40,663 nt of DNA from Myxococcales bacterium (GCA_947473045.1 CANJCO010000045.1:1-40663), one strand, 5' to 3'. Shown: positions 9,065-17,721, numbered from the stretch's first letter. Notes: generated by a model not told the origin, from the sequence alone. Made by a program: numbers and translations.

Positions 9065-9767
9065 TCGCCCTCTCGCGTGCGCGTGCGCGGCCGCCGCAGC
9101 GCTCTCGGCATGCGTCCTCGACTGGAACGCGCTGCAGACCTCTCTCTCCGACGCGGGAGTACCAAAGGACGCGAGCGACGTTGAAGCCGCCTCCGTCCCC
9201 GAGGACGCGGGAGTCGACGCGTCGCATCCGAAAGATTCGGGCGGCGATGCGGGATGCAGCGCCTCTGCGGTCATGATCAACGAGGTGCAGGTAGACGGCC
9301 TGCTGGGTGCTTCGGACGAGTTCGTCGAGCTGTACAATCCGGGCTCCTGCGACGTCTCGCTCGCCGGATGGCAACTGCTGTACAGCCCGGCTTCAGGCTC
9401 CAACCCGCAGGCGCACTGGACGGGCGCCGCCGCCGACAAGATTGCCGCGGGCGGCTACGTCGTTATCGGCGGCCAAATCTACCCGGACGCGGCCCTCGGG
9501 CGATTTGACAACGGCGTCAACGGCGTACTCAGCAAAAGCGGCGGCGGAATCGCCTTGTTCGGGCCCGATGCGAGCACGGCCGCCGACAGCGTGGCGTGGG
9601 AAACGGTAACGCTGCCCCACCCGTTCGCGCGGCCGACGTCGGGCCCCGCTGCGCCGCTACCCCCGTCGAAACAATCGATCGCGCGAACCCCGAACGGCGC
9701 CAACAGCGCCAAGAATGCGGCAGATTTCCAGCTCACGACGAAGCCCACCCCCGGCCTGCCGAACTAG
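9054..9767 (+). CDS. Lamin-tail-domain lipoprotein
   Basis: 237 residues. The lipoprotein signal ends in ALSAC (Cys20). An Asp/Ala/Gly-rich tether, with several repeats of the DAG type, covers residues ~30-70. A lamin-tail (LTD) Ig-like domain starts at SAVMINEVQVDG and shows EFVELYNPGSCDVSLAGW, the strand pair diagnostic of this domain; it runs to about residue 205 and ends with the usual PTPGLPN-type tail. Bacterial LTD domains are found on surface or secreted proteins, and their binding partners are mostly unknown. The ATG lies inside the last codons of the preceding gene, so it is third in the kinase operon. Confidence 0.85.
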   Translation: MHFSRPLACACAAAAALSACVLDWNALQTSLSDAGVPKDASDVEAASVPEDAGVDASHPKDSGGDAGCSASAVMINEVQVDGLLGASDEFVELYNPGSCDVSLAGWQLLYSPASGSNPQAHWTGAAADKIAAGGYVVIGGQIYPDAALGRFDNGVNGVLSKSGGGIALFGPDASTAADSVAWETVTLPHPFARPTSGPAAPLPPSKQSIARTPNGANSAKNAADFQLTTKPTPGLPN

Positions 9768-9816
9768 CGTCGCGCCGCTTGCAGATTGCGCCCGTTCGCA
9801 CGATGCTGCGCGCGCC

Positions 9817-10905
9817 ATGAAGCGTTCATTCAAGCTCCTCGCCCTCGCCCTGCCCGTCGTCATCGCGCTGCCGCTCGCCTGCGGAGGCGGAAACGACAAC
9901 CTTCCCCCGCCGCCGCCCCCGCCGGCCCCCCGCGCGCAGCCGTCGGCCACGCCGTCCGCCACGCCGGTCGTGGCGGCGCCCCCCGAGGTCGTCGACGCCG
10001 CGCCTCCAGTGGCCCCGGCGCCTGCGCCAGTGCTCGTGATGGGCACGCCGAGCGCGGATCCGTCGCCGCTCCCCACCGTCAAGATCATCTCGCCCACCAG
10101 CGGCCAGGTTATCGCGAGCGAAAAGTCAGGCGACTTCATCGTGAAGCTCGACGTGAAGAACTGGCAGACGGCGACGGGCAGCCAGCACGTGCACCTGATC
10201 CTCGACAATCGTCCCTACAAGCCCATCTACAACTCCGCGGCGCCCATCAAGCTGAGCGAGCTGAGCGCCGATCCGCTATCGGAAGGCGAGCACACGCTCG
10301 TCGCGTTCCCGAGCCGCCCGAACCACGAGTCGGTAAAGACGAAAGACGCGATGGCGATGCTTTCGTTTTTCGTCGGCAAAAAGGGCGACGTCGTCACCGA
10401 CCTCAAAAAGCCCATGCTCGTCTACAGCCGCCCGAAGGGTGAATACAAAGGCGAGATGGCCAATCACGTGCTCATCGATTTCCAGACGGCCAACGTCACC
10501 CTCGCCGAGGGGAAAGAACACGTGCACATTACAGTGACCGGCACCGGCATCGAGAAGGCGCTCGAGGCGAAGGCCGAGAAGAGCGGCGTGCCCTTCTTCC
10601 TCGACAACCTCGCGAACGGTGAATATACGCTGAAGCTCGAGCTGATGAGCGGCGGCGCGGACATGAAAGTGCTGCCCGGAACGTGGAACTCCGCGACCCG
10701 CAAGATCACGGTCAATCACGACGCTCCGGCCGATCCGATGCCGGGAATGAACATGAGCGCCGACGCAGGCGCGCCCCCGCCGGCACCGGTCAAGGCCATC
10801 GTCGACGCCGGGCTGCCTGCTCCGAAGTCCGCCGCTACCGATGCGGGCAAGCCGGCGGCCAAGTCCCCGGCTGCCGATGCCGGCAAGCCTGCTGCCCGGA
10901 AGTAG
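9817..10905 (+). CDS. Lipoprotein with two His-rich beta domains
   Basis: 362 residues from the ATG at 9817, which yields a clean lipoprotein signal ending in LPLAC (then GGGND); a longer frame upstream has no signal. A Pro/Ala linker (~25-85) leads to two similar beta-rich units. The first reads KIISPTSGQVI and SQHVHLILDNRPY; the second VTLAEGKEHVHITVTGTG and FFLDNLANGEYTLKLEL. The shared HVH-I/L element suggests a duplicated Ig-like domain, possibly metal- or ligand-binding; that role is inference. The C-terminus is a low-complexity Ala/Pro/Lys tail with an imperfect repeat (DAGKPAAKSP, DAGKPAARK) that could contact peptidoglycan or the wall. Confidence 0.72.
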   Translation: MKRSFKLLALALPVVIALPLACGGGNDNLPPPPPPPAPRAQPSATPSATPVVAAPPEVVDAAPPVAPAPAPVLVMGTPSADPSPLPTVKIISPTSGQVIASEKSGDFIVKLDVKNWQTATGSQHVHLILDNRPYKPIYNSAAPIKLSELSADPLSEGEHTLVAFPSRPNHESVKTKDAMAMLSFFVGKKGDVVTDLKKPMLVYSRPKGEYKGEMANHVLIDFQTANVTLAEGKEHVHITVTGTGIEKALEAKAEKSGVPFFLDNLANGEYTLKLELMSGGADMKVLPGTWNSATRKITVNHDAPADPMPGMNMSADAGAPPPAPVKAIVDAGLPAPKSAATDAGKPAAKSPAADAGKPAARK

Positions 10906-11056
10906 GCCTCTAACGCCGCGAGGTTTGGCGGCCGCGGCAAACTTGGCGCGAGCCATCGATCCGCCGCGACGAACGCGTGCGCGGAGGCCACGTCGTCCGC
11001 GGCGCTTGCAGTCCAAACGCGAAACTGACAATTTGAAGACTCGAAGGTGAACGGTT

Positions 11057-11728
11057 ATGATTAAGCGAATTGCGTTCGACGGCGAAGGTGGGCACAAAGT
11101 CGAGGGAGACTTGGCGAGTCCGCCCGGCGACGCGCACGCTGCCGGCGTGGTGCTCGTGCAGGAGTACTGGGGCGTCAACGACCACGTGCGTGACGTAGCC
11201 ACGCGCCTCGCCGCTGAAGGCTTCCGCGTGCTCGCGGTCGACCTCTACCATGGCGTCGTCACCAAAGACCCTGCCGAGGCCGGCAAGATGCTCGGCGCGC
11301 TCGACTGGGGCCACGCGGTGAGCGACATCGCCGCCGCGGTCAAGCACCTGCAGGAGCACCCGTCCTCAAACGGAAAAGTCGCGGTCATGGGCTTCTGCAT
11401 GGGCGGAGCGCTGTCGTTCGCGGCCGCGTGCAACATAGCCGGGCTGTCTGCCGTCGTTCCCTTCTACGGCGTTCCGCAGGGCGTCGACTACGCGAAGGTC
11501 ACCGCGCCGATCATGGCGCACTTCGCCAAGGTCGATCAGTGGGCAAAGCCCGAGCTCGGCCAGGACATCCAGACGCAGATCACCGGGCATGGCGGTCACA
11601 TGGAGCTCTTTGTCTACGACGAGCAGCACGCGTTTTTCAACGACACGCGCGCTGACGTCTACGGCGAGGCGAGCGCGAAGCTCGCGTGGCAGCGCAGCAT
11701 CGGCTTCCTGAAGCAGCACCTCGCCTGA
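11057..11728 (+). CDS. Dienelactone hydrolase family protein
   Basis: 223 residues, alpha/beta hydrolase. The family triad is visible: nucleophile Cys114 in VMGFCMGGAL, an Asp in FAKVDQW, and a His in DEQHAFFN; Glu36 in VQEYWGVND is the residue that pairs with the Cys in carboxymethylenebutenolidase. These enzymes open lactone rings such as dienelactone in aromatic degradation, but many genomic members act on other esters and no other aromatic pathway gene is nearby. A Shine-Dalgarno AAGGTGA sits 6 nt before the ATG. No signal peptide. It is convergent with pilT. Confidence 0.9.
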   Translation: MIKRIAFDGEGGHKVEGDLASPPGDAHAAGVVLVQEYWGVNDHVRDVATRLAAEGFRVLAVDLYHGVVTKDPAEAGKMLGALDWGHAVSDIAAAVKHLQEHPSSNGKVAVMGFCMGGALSFAAACNIAGLSAVVPFYGVPQGVDYAKVTAPIMAHFAKVDQWAKPELGQDIQTQITGHGGHMELFVYDEQHAFFNDTRADVYGEASAKLAWQRSIGFLKQHLA

Positions 11729-11731
11729 GCG

Positions 11732-13312
11732 TCACACCGGCGAGCGAATGCCGGCGCTCTTGAACATCTGAAGCAGGCCGGGCTTGTCGACGGATTTGAC
11801 GTAGGCTTCCTTCGGATCGACCTGCTTTTTTTCGACGAGCGCCATGAGCGCGTCGTTCATCGTCACCATCCCGGCCCCGCGCGAAGTCTGCATGACGCTC
11901 GGGATCTGGAACGTCTTTCCCTCGCGCACGAGCGAGCTCACGGCGGAGCTCCCGAGCAGGATCTCCATCGCCGCCACGCGCCCGCCGCCCACCTTTTTGC
12001 AGAGCACCTGAGCGACCACGCCCTTGAGCGACTCGCTGAGCATGACGCGGATCTGCTCCTGCTGATCGGTCGGGAACTGATCGATGATGCGATCGACCGT
12101 CGATATGGCCGTCGTCGTGTGAAGCGTCCCGAACACGAGGTGACCGGTCTCGGCGGTCTCGATCGCGATCGAGATCGTCTCGAGATCGCGCATTTCGCCC
12201 ACGAGGACGATGTCCGGATCTTCACGAAGCGCGGCCCTGAGGGCAGCCTTGAAGCTCTGCGTGTGCCGACCGACCTCGCGCTGATTGACGAGGCACTTGA
12301 TGTTCTTGTGAACGAACTCGACCGGGTCTTCGATCGTGATGATGTGATCGCTCCGGTTTTTATTGATGTAGTCGATCATGCCGGCAAGCGTGGTGCTCTT
12401 GCCCGAGCCGGTTGGGCCCGTCACGACAACGAGCCCCTTCGACAGCCAGCACAGGTCGAGCACCGCCTGCGGGAGGCCGAGTTTTTCCGCCGGGATGATC
12501 TCGATCGGGATCTGTCGGAGCACGGCGCCGATGCCGTTGCGATCGCGGAACGCGTTGACTCGGAAGCGCGCCAGCCCGGGGATCTCGTAGGCGAAGTCGG
12601 CGTCGTTTCTGGCGTCGAAATCGTCTTTCGTCTTGCCCGTGAACAGCGGCTTGAGCAGCGCGTGAACGTCGTCACTCGACAGGATCGGACGGTCGCGCAG
12701 AAACGTCATCTCGCCGTGCACGCGCAAGATCGGAACGGCTCCCGTCGACAGGTGAAGGTCCGACGCCTTGCGCGCGATCATCAGCGAAAGAATTTCGTCG
12801 ATCGCGTTGCGCCCGCCTCGCGTAGGCGGGAGCGCCGACGCGACTGCAGCGGCGGGAGCGGCGACCGCGGGGGAAGAGACAGCAGCAGGCGCGGGAGCCG
12901 GCGGAGCTGCGCGAGCCGGCGCCTGCGACGCGGGCGGCGGCGCGAAGTCGGGCGTGCCGGACAGCGGCGCCGGCGACGAGGCCGGTTGGGCTGCGGCAGC
13001 GGGCTCGGCGCCTCCGCGACGCTGCGCGATAGAAATCGAGAGGCCGCCGTTTGCCTGAGCAAAGACGAGCTCGAAGGTCGAGCCTCCCCGCTCCAGCTGG
13101 ATCGACTGCGGGCTCACCCGCGCCGCGTCGATCTGCTCCGGCGTCAGCACCTCGCCCGCGAGCGCGCTCACGCTCTGCGGTTGAACCGGCTCGCGCCCGA
13201 CATCGCGACGGCTTCCGGCCTTGATGAGACAGATGCACTCGCCCACGAACACGCGCAGCTCATCGCTGTCCGTCTTCTTGAGTGCGTCGAGCAGGGGATC
13301 GAGTCGGGACAA
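11732..13312 (-). CDS. pilT: Type IV pilus retraction ATPase with N-terminal extension
   Basis: 526 residues if it starts at the TTG at 13312, which is preceded by GGAG seven nt away. The C-terminal ~360 residues are a full PilT: the N2 domain (MIARKASDLHLSTG), Walker A GPTGSGKSTT (~299), Asp box TIEDPVEF, Walker B VLVGEMRDLET, His box GHLVFGTLHT, and AVSSLVREGKTFQIPS near the end, the counterpart of the PilT AIR motif. This hexameric motor depolymerises pilin during twitching. Unusual is the ~165-residue front: a small folded region (1-95, with GECICLIKAG and FELVFAQANGG) and a Pro/Ala linker. An open frame reaches 13951, but it runs across another gene and becomes Arg/Ser-rich, so I reject it. 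Confidence 0.88.
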   Translation of the reverse strand: MSRLDPLLDALKKTDSDELRVFVGECICLIKAGSRRDVGREPVQPQSVSALAGEVLTPEQIDAARVSPQSIQLERGGSTFELVFAQANGGLSISIAQRRGGAEPAAAAQPASSPAPLSGTPDFAPPPASQAPARAAPPAPAPAAVSSPAVAAPAAAVASALPPTRGGRNAIDEILSLMIARKASDLHLSTGAVPILRVHGEMTFLRDRPILSSDDVHALLKPLFTGKTKDDFDARNDADFAYEIPGLARFRVNAFRDRNGIGAVLRQIPIEIIPAEKLGLPQAVLDLCWLSKGLVVVTGPTGSGKSTTLAGMIDYINKNRSDHIITIEDPVEFVHKNIKCLVNQREVGRHTQSFKAALRAALREDPDIVLVGEMRDLETISIAIETAETGHLVFGTLHTTTAISTVDRIIDQFPTDQQEQIRVMLSESLKGVVAQVLCKKVGGGRVAAMEILLGSSAVSSLVREGKTFQIPSVMQTSRGAGMVTMNDALMALVEKKQVDPKEAYVKSVDKPGLLQMFKSAGIRSPV

Positions 13313-13325
13313 CTTGTGGCTCCGT

Positions 13326-13790
13326 TCAGAGGGTGAGCGCGATGACGTGATCTTTGTTGACGTAGACGAGGCCACCGGAGACCTCGAGCGGAAAAAACCG
13401 CGATGCGTCGTTGAAGTAGTCGCTGAGGCGCGCGCGTGGCGCGCTGTCGACCCGCTGCAGGACTCCGTCGAGTTCGACGCCGCCTTCGAGGCGCACGTGG
13501 AGAAGGTCGATCGACGGCAGCGAAGCGAGGTCGTCGAGCGCCCCACGCGACTCGGGCTCTGCGCGCACGAGGAGCACGGCGTCACGACGCACCAACGCGT
13601 GGCCGCCGTTCGGGTAGCGCACGGGGAGAAAACGCGCGGGCGCGTTGAGAAATTCTTCGAGGGTCTCCGGGCCTGCGTGCCTCGATGAAAGTGACGCGAG
13701 GTACAGGGTAACCCGCGCCTCTTCGCCCCCGACCAGCACGATGACGACCGGGCGCTCCAGCGTCGGAGCGTGCGCGCCTGACAATCCCAT
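13326..13790 (-). CDS. Small protein with an internal duplication, upstream of pilT
   Basis: 154 residues, function unknown. The two halves resemble each other: ETLEEFLNAPARFLPVRYP then HALVRRDAVLLVRA in the first, and ARLSDYFNDASRFFPLEVS then LVYVNKDHVIALTL in the second, each preceded by a strand pair (EARVTLYLASL / GGVELDGVLQRV). So it is a tandem pair of ~65-residue beta-rich modules with a conserved [FY]-x-N-x-[PS]-x-RF-[LF]-P core. No signal peptide or membrane segment. It lies 13 bp before the proposed pilT start on the same strand, so it probably shares its transcript and may serve pilus function. The ATG gives MGLSGAHAP. Confidence 0.75.
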   Translation of the reverse strand: MGLSGAHAPTLERPVVIVLVGGEEARVTLYLASLSSRHAGPETLEEFLNAPARFLPVRYPNGGHALVRRDAVLLVRAEPESRGALDDLASLPSIDLLHVRLEGGVELDGVLQRVDSAPRARLSDYFNDASRFFPLEVSGGLVYVNKDHVIALTL

Positions 13791-13885
13791 ATCGCGAGCC
13801 TATCGGGCTTCGGCCTCCAAAACCGCACGTTTTCGCGCGATCCAGTGCTTTTCGTGCGTGTGCTCCCGCGACGGCCCGAAGTGAC

Positions 13886-13899
13886 TGAATGTTCATTCA
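13886..13899. promoter_or_regulatory. Candidate FadR/TetR-type operator
   Basis: TGAATG-TT-CATTCA is a hairpin-type dyad with 6-bp arms, about 100 bp before the acyl-CoA dehydrogenase start. The half-site TGAATG matches the arms of the operator recognised by the Bacillus TetR-family fatty-acid regulator FadR (TGAATGA...TCATTCA), though the spacing is shorter. A -35-like TTGACG follows at 13903-13908, so a bound repressor would cover the promoter; no convincing -10 is seen. A 6-bp dyad alone can occur by chance in this gap. Confidence 0.45.
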
Positions 13900-13995
13900 T
13901 TCTTGACGCAACGCGCCGTTGACCCCACCTTAGGTGCCCGCGGCGATGCATCGCCTCGCCCGTTTCCTACCCGACTGCGCCCAAGGAGATCGCCC

Positions 13996-15846
13996 GTGAG
14001 CAAGCCCATCCAAGCCATCAACCGCTACAAGGCCGACCTGCGCGACTTTCAGTTTCTGCTGTTCGAGCAGTTCAAGGTCGGAGAGCTGCTCGGCAAGGGC
14101 GTGTTCGAAGCGTGGGACGCTGAGCAGGTCAACGTCTCGCTCGCCGAGTGTTACCGGTGGACGCGCGAAGTAGCCGGCCCGCTCAACGCCCCCGCCGACG
14201 CGGAAGGGTGCAAGCTTGTCGACGGCCGCGTGATCACGCCCAAAGGCTTCAAAGAGGCCTGGAAGAGCCTCTACGAAGCCGGCTGGAAGTCGATCGGAAT
14301 CGCTCCGGAGCACGGCGGCGCAGGCTCGCCGGTCTCGGTGCAAATCCTCGTCGAAGAAATGCTCAGCGGGGCCAATACCGCGTTCAACATGTACTCCGGG
14401 CTCGCGTTCGGAGCGTCCGAGGTGATCGCCTCGTTTGGTACGACCGATCAGCAACACTTGTATTGCGCACGCATGTTCGGCGGCGAATGGGGCGGTACGA
14501 TGTGCCTCACCGAGCCTCACGCAGGCAGCGACGTCGGGTCCGCCAAGACGACTGCGCGGCTCAACGCCGACGGCACCTATTCGATCAAAGGCACGAAGAT
14601 CTACATCTCAGGCGGCGATCACGATCTCGCGTCCAACGTGATTCACCTCGTTCTCGCGCGCGTCGACGGCGCTCCCGCCGGGACCAAGGGCCTGACGCTG
14701 TTCATCGTGCCGCGCGTGCGGACCTCGGGCGACGGCACGCTGGGCGCAGACAACGACGTCACGGTAGCGGCGCTCGAACACAAAATGGGCATCAACGGCT
14801 CGGCGACCTGCGTGCTGAACTTCGGCGACAACGACGCGTGCATCGGCGTGCCGGTCGGCGGCGACAGCGAGCTCAACAAGGGCATGCCGCAGATGTTCAA
14901 AATGATGAACGGCGCGCGCATCGCGGTCGGCGTTCAAGGCATCGGCGTCGCGTCGAGCGCCTACCTCAACGCCCTCGAATACGCGCGGGACCGCAAGCAG
15001 GGCGCGAGCATCACGCACTGGAAAGACGCCACGGCGCCGCGCGTGTCGATCATCGAGCACGCCGACGTGCGACGCATGCTGCTCGACATGAAGTCGCGCG
15101 TCGAAGGCATCCGTGCGCTGGTGGTCAAGCTCACGAGCCACATCGACCGCCTCACCTTCGCGAAGGACGACGCGGAGGCCGCCTACCATCAGGGGCAGGT
15201 CGACCTGCTCGTGCCGCTCGTCAAAGCCTACGGCACCGATCAGGCGTTCCGCGTCTGCGAGACGGCCATTCAAACTTACGGCGGCGCCGGCTACACCCGC
15301 GACTATCCGGTCGAACAATACTGCCGCGACTGCAAGATTTTCAGCATCTACGAGGGCACCAACCACATTCAGGCGATGGACCTCGTCGGTCGCAAGCTCG
15401 GTCAGGCCGGCGGCGCCAATCTGCAGGCATTTCTCGGTGATATCGCCAAGTTCGTGGCGGCCCACAAAGACCACGCAAAACTCGGCGCGTCGGTGCGCGC
15501 CCTCGGCGGTGCGCAGGAAGCGCTCGGCGGAAGCGCGCTCAAGCTGCTGATGTGGTTTCAGACCGGCAACATGGCCGCCGTCCCGCTCTACGCCACGCGG
15601 TTCCTCGAGATGATGAGCGAGATCGCAGTTGCCTGGATGCTACTCGATGCCGCGATCATCGCGGACACGAAGCTGCAGACCGTCGAGCCCGGTCACCCCG
15701 ACAAGGCGTTCTACGAGGGCAAGCTGTTTTCCGCGATGTACTACGCGCGCAGCGTGTTGCCCGCGGCGGAGCTCAAGGCGCGTCAGATGAACGACGAAGA
15801 CAAATCGCCGCTCGAGATTTCGGACGCAGCGTTCGCGACGGTGTAA
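13996..15846 (+). CDS. Acyl-CoA dehydrogenase, large (DmdC-like) subtype
   Basis: 616 residues. FAD enzyme that introduces the alpha-beta double bond in an acyl-CoA, the first step of beta-oxidation. The GTG start at 13996 follows a strong AAGGAG with 7-nt spacing; the frame upstream is not coding-like. Landmarks: N-terminal YKADLRDFQFLLFEQF, typical of the long subtype; flavin/substrate region MCLTEPHAGSDVG; GLTLFIVPRV; YGGAGYTRDYPVEQYCRD; and YEGTNHIQAMDLVGRK, which holds the catalytic Glu. The extra C-terminal ~120 residues match the long type that includes 3-methylmercaptopropionyl-CoA dehydrogenases, but the substrate is probably an ordinary fatty acyl-CoA. Transcribed alone; convergent with truB. 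Confidence 0.93.
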   Translation: MSKPIQAINRYKADLRDFQFLLFEQFKVGELLGKGVFEAWDAEQVNVSLAECYRWTREVAGPLNAPADAEGCKLVDGRVITPKGFKEAWKSLYEAGWKSIGIAPEHGGAGSPVSVQILVEEMLSGANTAFNMYSGLAFGASEVIASFGTTDQQHLYCARMFGGEWGGTMCLTEPHAGSDVGSAKTTARLNADGTYSIKGTKIYISGGDHDLASNVIHLVLARVDGAPAGTKGLTLFIVPRVRTSGDGTLGADNDVTVAALEHKMGINGSATCVLNFGDNDACIGVPVGGDSELNKGMPQMFKMMNGARIAVGVQGIGVASSAYLNALEYARDRKQGASITHWKDATAPRVSIIEHADVRRMLLDMKSRVEGIRALVVKLTSHIDRLTFAKDDAEAAYHQGQVDLLVPLVKAYGTDQAFRVCETAIQTYGGAGYTRDYPVEQYCRDCKIFSIYEGTNHIQAMDLVGRKLGQAGGANLQAFLGDIAKFVAAHKDHAKLGASVRALGGAQEALGGSALKLLMWFQTGNMAAVPLYATRFLEMMSEIAVAWMLLDAAIIADTKLQTVEPGHPDKAFYEGKLFSAMYYARSVLPAAELKARQMNDEDKSPLEISDAAFATV

Positions 15847-15849
15847 CGC

Positions 15850-16728
15850 TCAGGTAAACCCTCGTCGCACGCGCCCCTCGTCTCCGGTCGCCTCCGCGAT
15901 CGCGACGAGGGTGCCCGCGCCGTCGAACCAAGCCTGAACGCCTTCGATCACGGGGGCGCGGTCGGTCGCGGCCACGGCCTTGCCGACGCGCGCCCTGGCT
16001 TCTCCCGCATCGGAGAGCACCACCGGCGGCAGCACGCGGCTCGCAGCCTCTGCGATGGAGACGAGCGTCGCGCCCGCGATCGCGTCAATCGCCACGGCGC
16101 CTTCGAGCGAAAAACCGCCGGAACGCACGCGACGCAGCGCGGTGAGGTGCGCGACCGTTCCCAAACTCTCCGCGAGGTCGCGGGCCAGCGCCCGCACGTA
16201 GTAGCCCTTGCCCACCTCGAGCTTCACGACGAGGCTATTTTCAGCCACTTCAGAGACCTCCAGCGCCCGCACGCCCACTTCCCGAAGCGGCAGCACAACG
16301 TCCTCGCCCCGGCGCACGAGCGCGTGCGCACGCTCGCCGTCCACGTGCACAGCGCTCACCGCCGGCGGCTGTTGCAGCGTACGCGCACGCTCGCGATCGA
16401 GCGCACCAGGCAATCGCTCCTGCCAGTCGGCAGGCACGTCGGCGACCCGCGTCACCCTGCCATCGGCGTCGAGCGAGTCGGTCGCAACGCCGAGCTGCAC
16501 ACGCGCCTCGTAGGCCTTGTCGTCGGCGGTGAGATACGCCGCAAGCTTGGTGGCCTGCCCCACCATCACGACGAGCACGCCGGTGGCCATGGGGTCGAGC
16601 GTGCCGGCGTGGCCCACCTCTTTGGTGCCGAGCGCGCGCCGGACGCGCGACACAACGTCGTGGCTTGTCATGCCGCTCGGCTTGTCGACGACGAGGACGC
16701 CTTGCGGCGAGGGCTTTCGGTCGGCCAA
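15850..16728 (-). CDS. truB: tRNA pseudouridine(55) synthase
   Basis: 292 residues. Isomerises U55 in the T loop of tRNAs to pseudouridine. Visible: GVLVVDKPSGMTSHDVV, then EVGHAGTLDPMATGVLV with catalytic Asp45, KAYEARVQLGVATDSLDADG, the substrate-loop region PPAVSAVHVDGERAHAL, and GYYVRALARDLAESLG. A C-terminal tail of ~80 residues corresponds to the family's end domain. The only start that keeps the N-terminus is TTG at 16728, 6 bp after the stop of the TPR lipoprotein gene and with AGGCGG before it. The usual neighbours (rbfA, rpsO) are absent. Confidence 0.94.
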   Translation of the reverse strand: MADRKPSPQGVLVVDKPSGMTSHDVVSRVRRALGTKEVGHAGTLDPMATGVLVVMVGQATKLAAYLTADDKAYEARVQLGVATDSLDADGRVTRVADVPADWQERLPGALDRERARTLQQPPAVSAVHVDGERAHALVRRGEDVVLPLREVGVRALEVSEVAENSLVVKLEVGKGYYVRALARDLAESLGTVAHLTALRRVRSGGFSLEGAVAIDAIAGATLVSIAEAASRVLPPVVLSDAGEARARVGKAVAATDRAPVIEGVQAWFDGAGTLVAIAEATGDEGRVRRGFT

Positions 16729-16734
16729 CGCCGC

Positions 16735-17721
16735 CTACTTCTTCTGCTTGGCGCGCACGATGGCGTCTTCGGCCGCCTTTGCTTTGGCGCCCTTCGGATC
16801 AAGCTTCAAATAGGCCTCGAGCGCCTTCACGCCGTCCGCAGACTTCTTCGCATTGAGCAGCGAAAGGCCGAGCCAGTAATGCGCCAGCGCGTAGCCCGGC
16901 TCCTTCGCGACCGCCTGTTCGAAGTCGACCTGCGCGCCGGCCGCATCTTTGCTCGCGAGCTTGCACAGGCCGCGCTCGGTTCGCAGCGCAGCGGCATCTT
17001 TGCGCGCGATGACCACGTCGAACGCAGCCACGCAGTCGGTCGGTGCGCGGAGGAGCAAAAACTCGTGCCCGATCGCGGCTCCGAGGTCGACGGAGTCGCC
17101 CGCGGCAGAGCGCGCTGCCCGCAGCTTTGCGAGCGCCGCCTCGCTCTGCCCCCAGGCGCCAAGCTGGTGGCCGTAGGTAAACAGTAACGTCGCGTCGCGT
17201 GGCGAGAGCTTCACGGCCGCGTCGAACTCGGAGGTGGCGCCGCCCTGATCACCTTTCCCCGCCAGCGCGAGCGCGAGGTTGGTGTGCAGCTCCGCGCGAT
17301 CGGGCTGCTTTTGCGAGGCGGGTTTCAGGACCGCGACCGCCTCGTCGAAGCGCGCGGCATCGATGTAAAATGCACCCAAATTGCCGGCTGCCTCGGCGAA
17401 GTCCGGCCTGAGCTTCAGCGCGGCCCGATAAGCCGTCTCGGCGCCCGCCTTGTCGCCCAGTCGCTCCAGCGCAACGCCGAGATAATACGGCGCCTCTGCG
17501 TCGCGCGGATCGGCCTTGATCGCTGCCTCCAGCGAGGTCTTCGCAGCCTGCGCGTCGCCGGCCTCGATCGCCTTGATGCCCTGCGCCTTTTGACCATTGA
17601 TCGCCGCGGGCGGGGCAGGAGCCGGCGCGTCTGAAAGTGGCGGCGGCGGCGCTTCCGCCGGCTTGTCGCCGGCTCCGCAGGCCAGCATGACGACGGTCAA
17701 CCCCAGGATAGCGCTACGCAT
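16735..17721 (-). CDS. TPR lipoprotein
   Basis: 328 residues from the ATG at 17721, which has a strong GGAGGAG upstream and yields MRSAILGLTVVMLACGAG, a lipoprotein signal with Cys15. After a Pro/Ala linker come about seven tetratricopeptide repeats (for example AAKTSLEAAIKADPRDAEAP, AGAETAYRAALKLRPDFAEA, AVLKPASQKQPDRAELHTN), with each helix pair ending in the usual Pro. Such outer- or inner-membrane TPR lipoproteins act as scaffolds (PilF/Tgl-like pilotins are one group), but the repeat number here exceeds a typical PilF and I do not assign it. Upstream of truB in the same transcript. Confidence 0.82.
   Translation of the reverse strand: MRSAILGLTVVMLACGAGDKPAEAPPPPLSDAPAPAPPAAINGQKAQGIKAIEAGDAQAAKTSLEAAIKADPRDAEAPYYLGVALERLGDKAGAETAYRAALKLRPDFAEAAGNLGAFYIDAARFDEAVAVLKPASQKQPDRAELHTNLALALAGKGDQGGATSEFDAAVKLSPRDATLLFTYGHQLGAWGQSEAALAKLRAARSAAGDSVDLGAAIGHEFLLLRAPTDCVAAFDVVIARKDAAALRTERGLCKLASKDAAGAQVDFEQAVAKEPGYALAHYWLGLSLLNAKKSADGVKALEAYLKLDPKGAKAKAAEDAIVRAKQKK

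Noticed and set aside
13313-13951. In-frame extension of pilT by 213 codons upstream of the TTG
   Set aside because: It turns Arg/Ser/Thr-rich without domain character and overlaps a well-formed 154-residue gene on the same strand in another frame; a ribosome site supports the TTG at 13312.
14148-15440. Rightward open frame of 430 codons inside the acyl-CoA dehydrogenase gene
   Set aside because: Out-of-frame shadow with almost alternating Arg/His/Ala composition.
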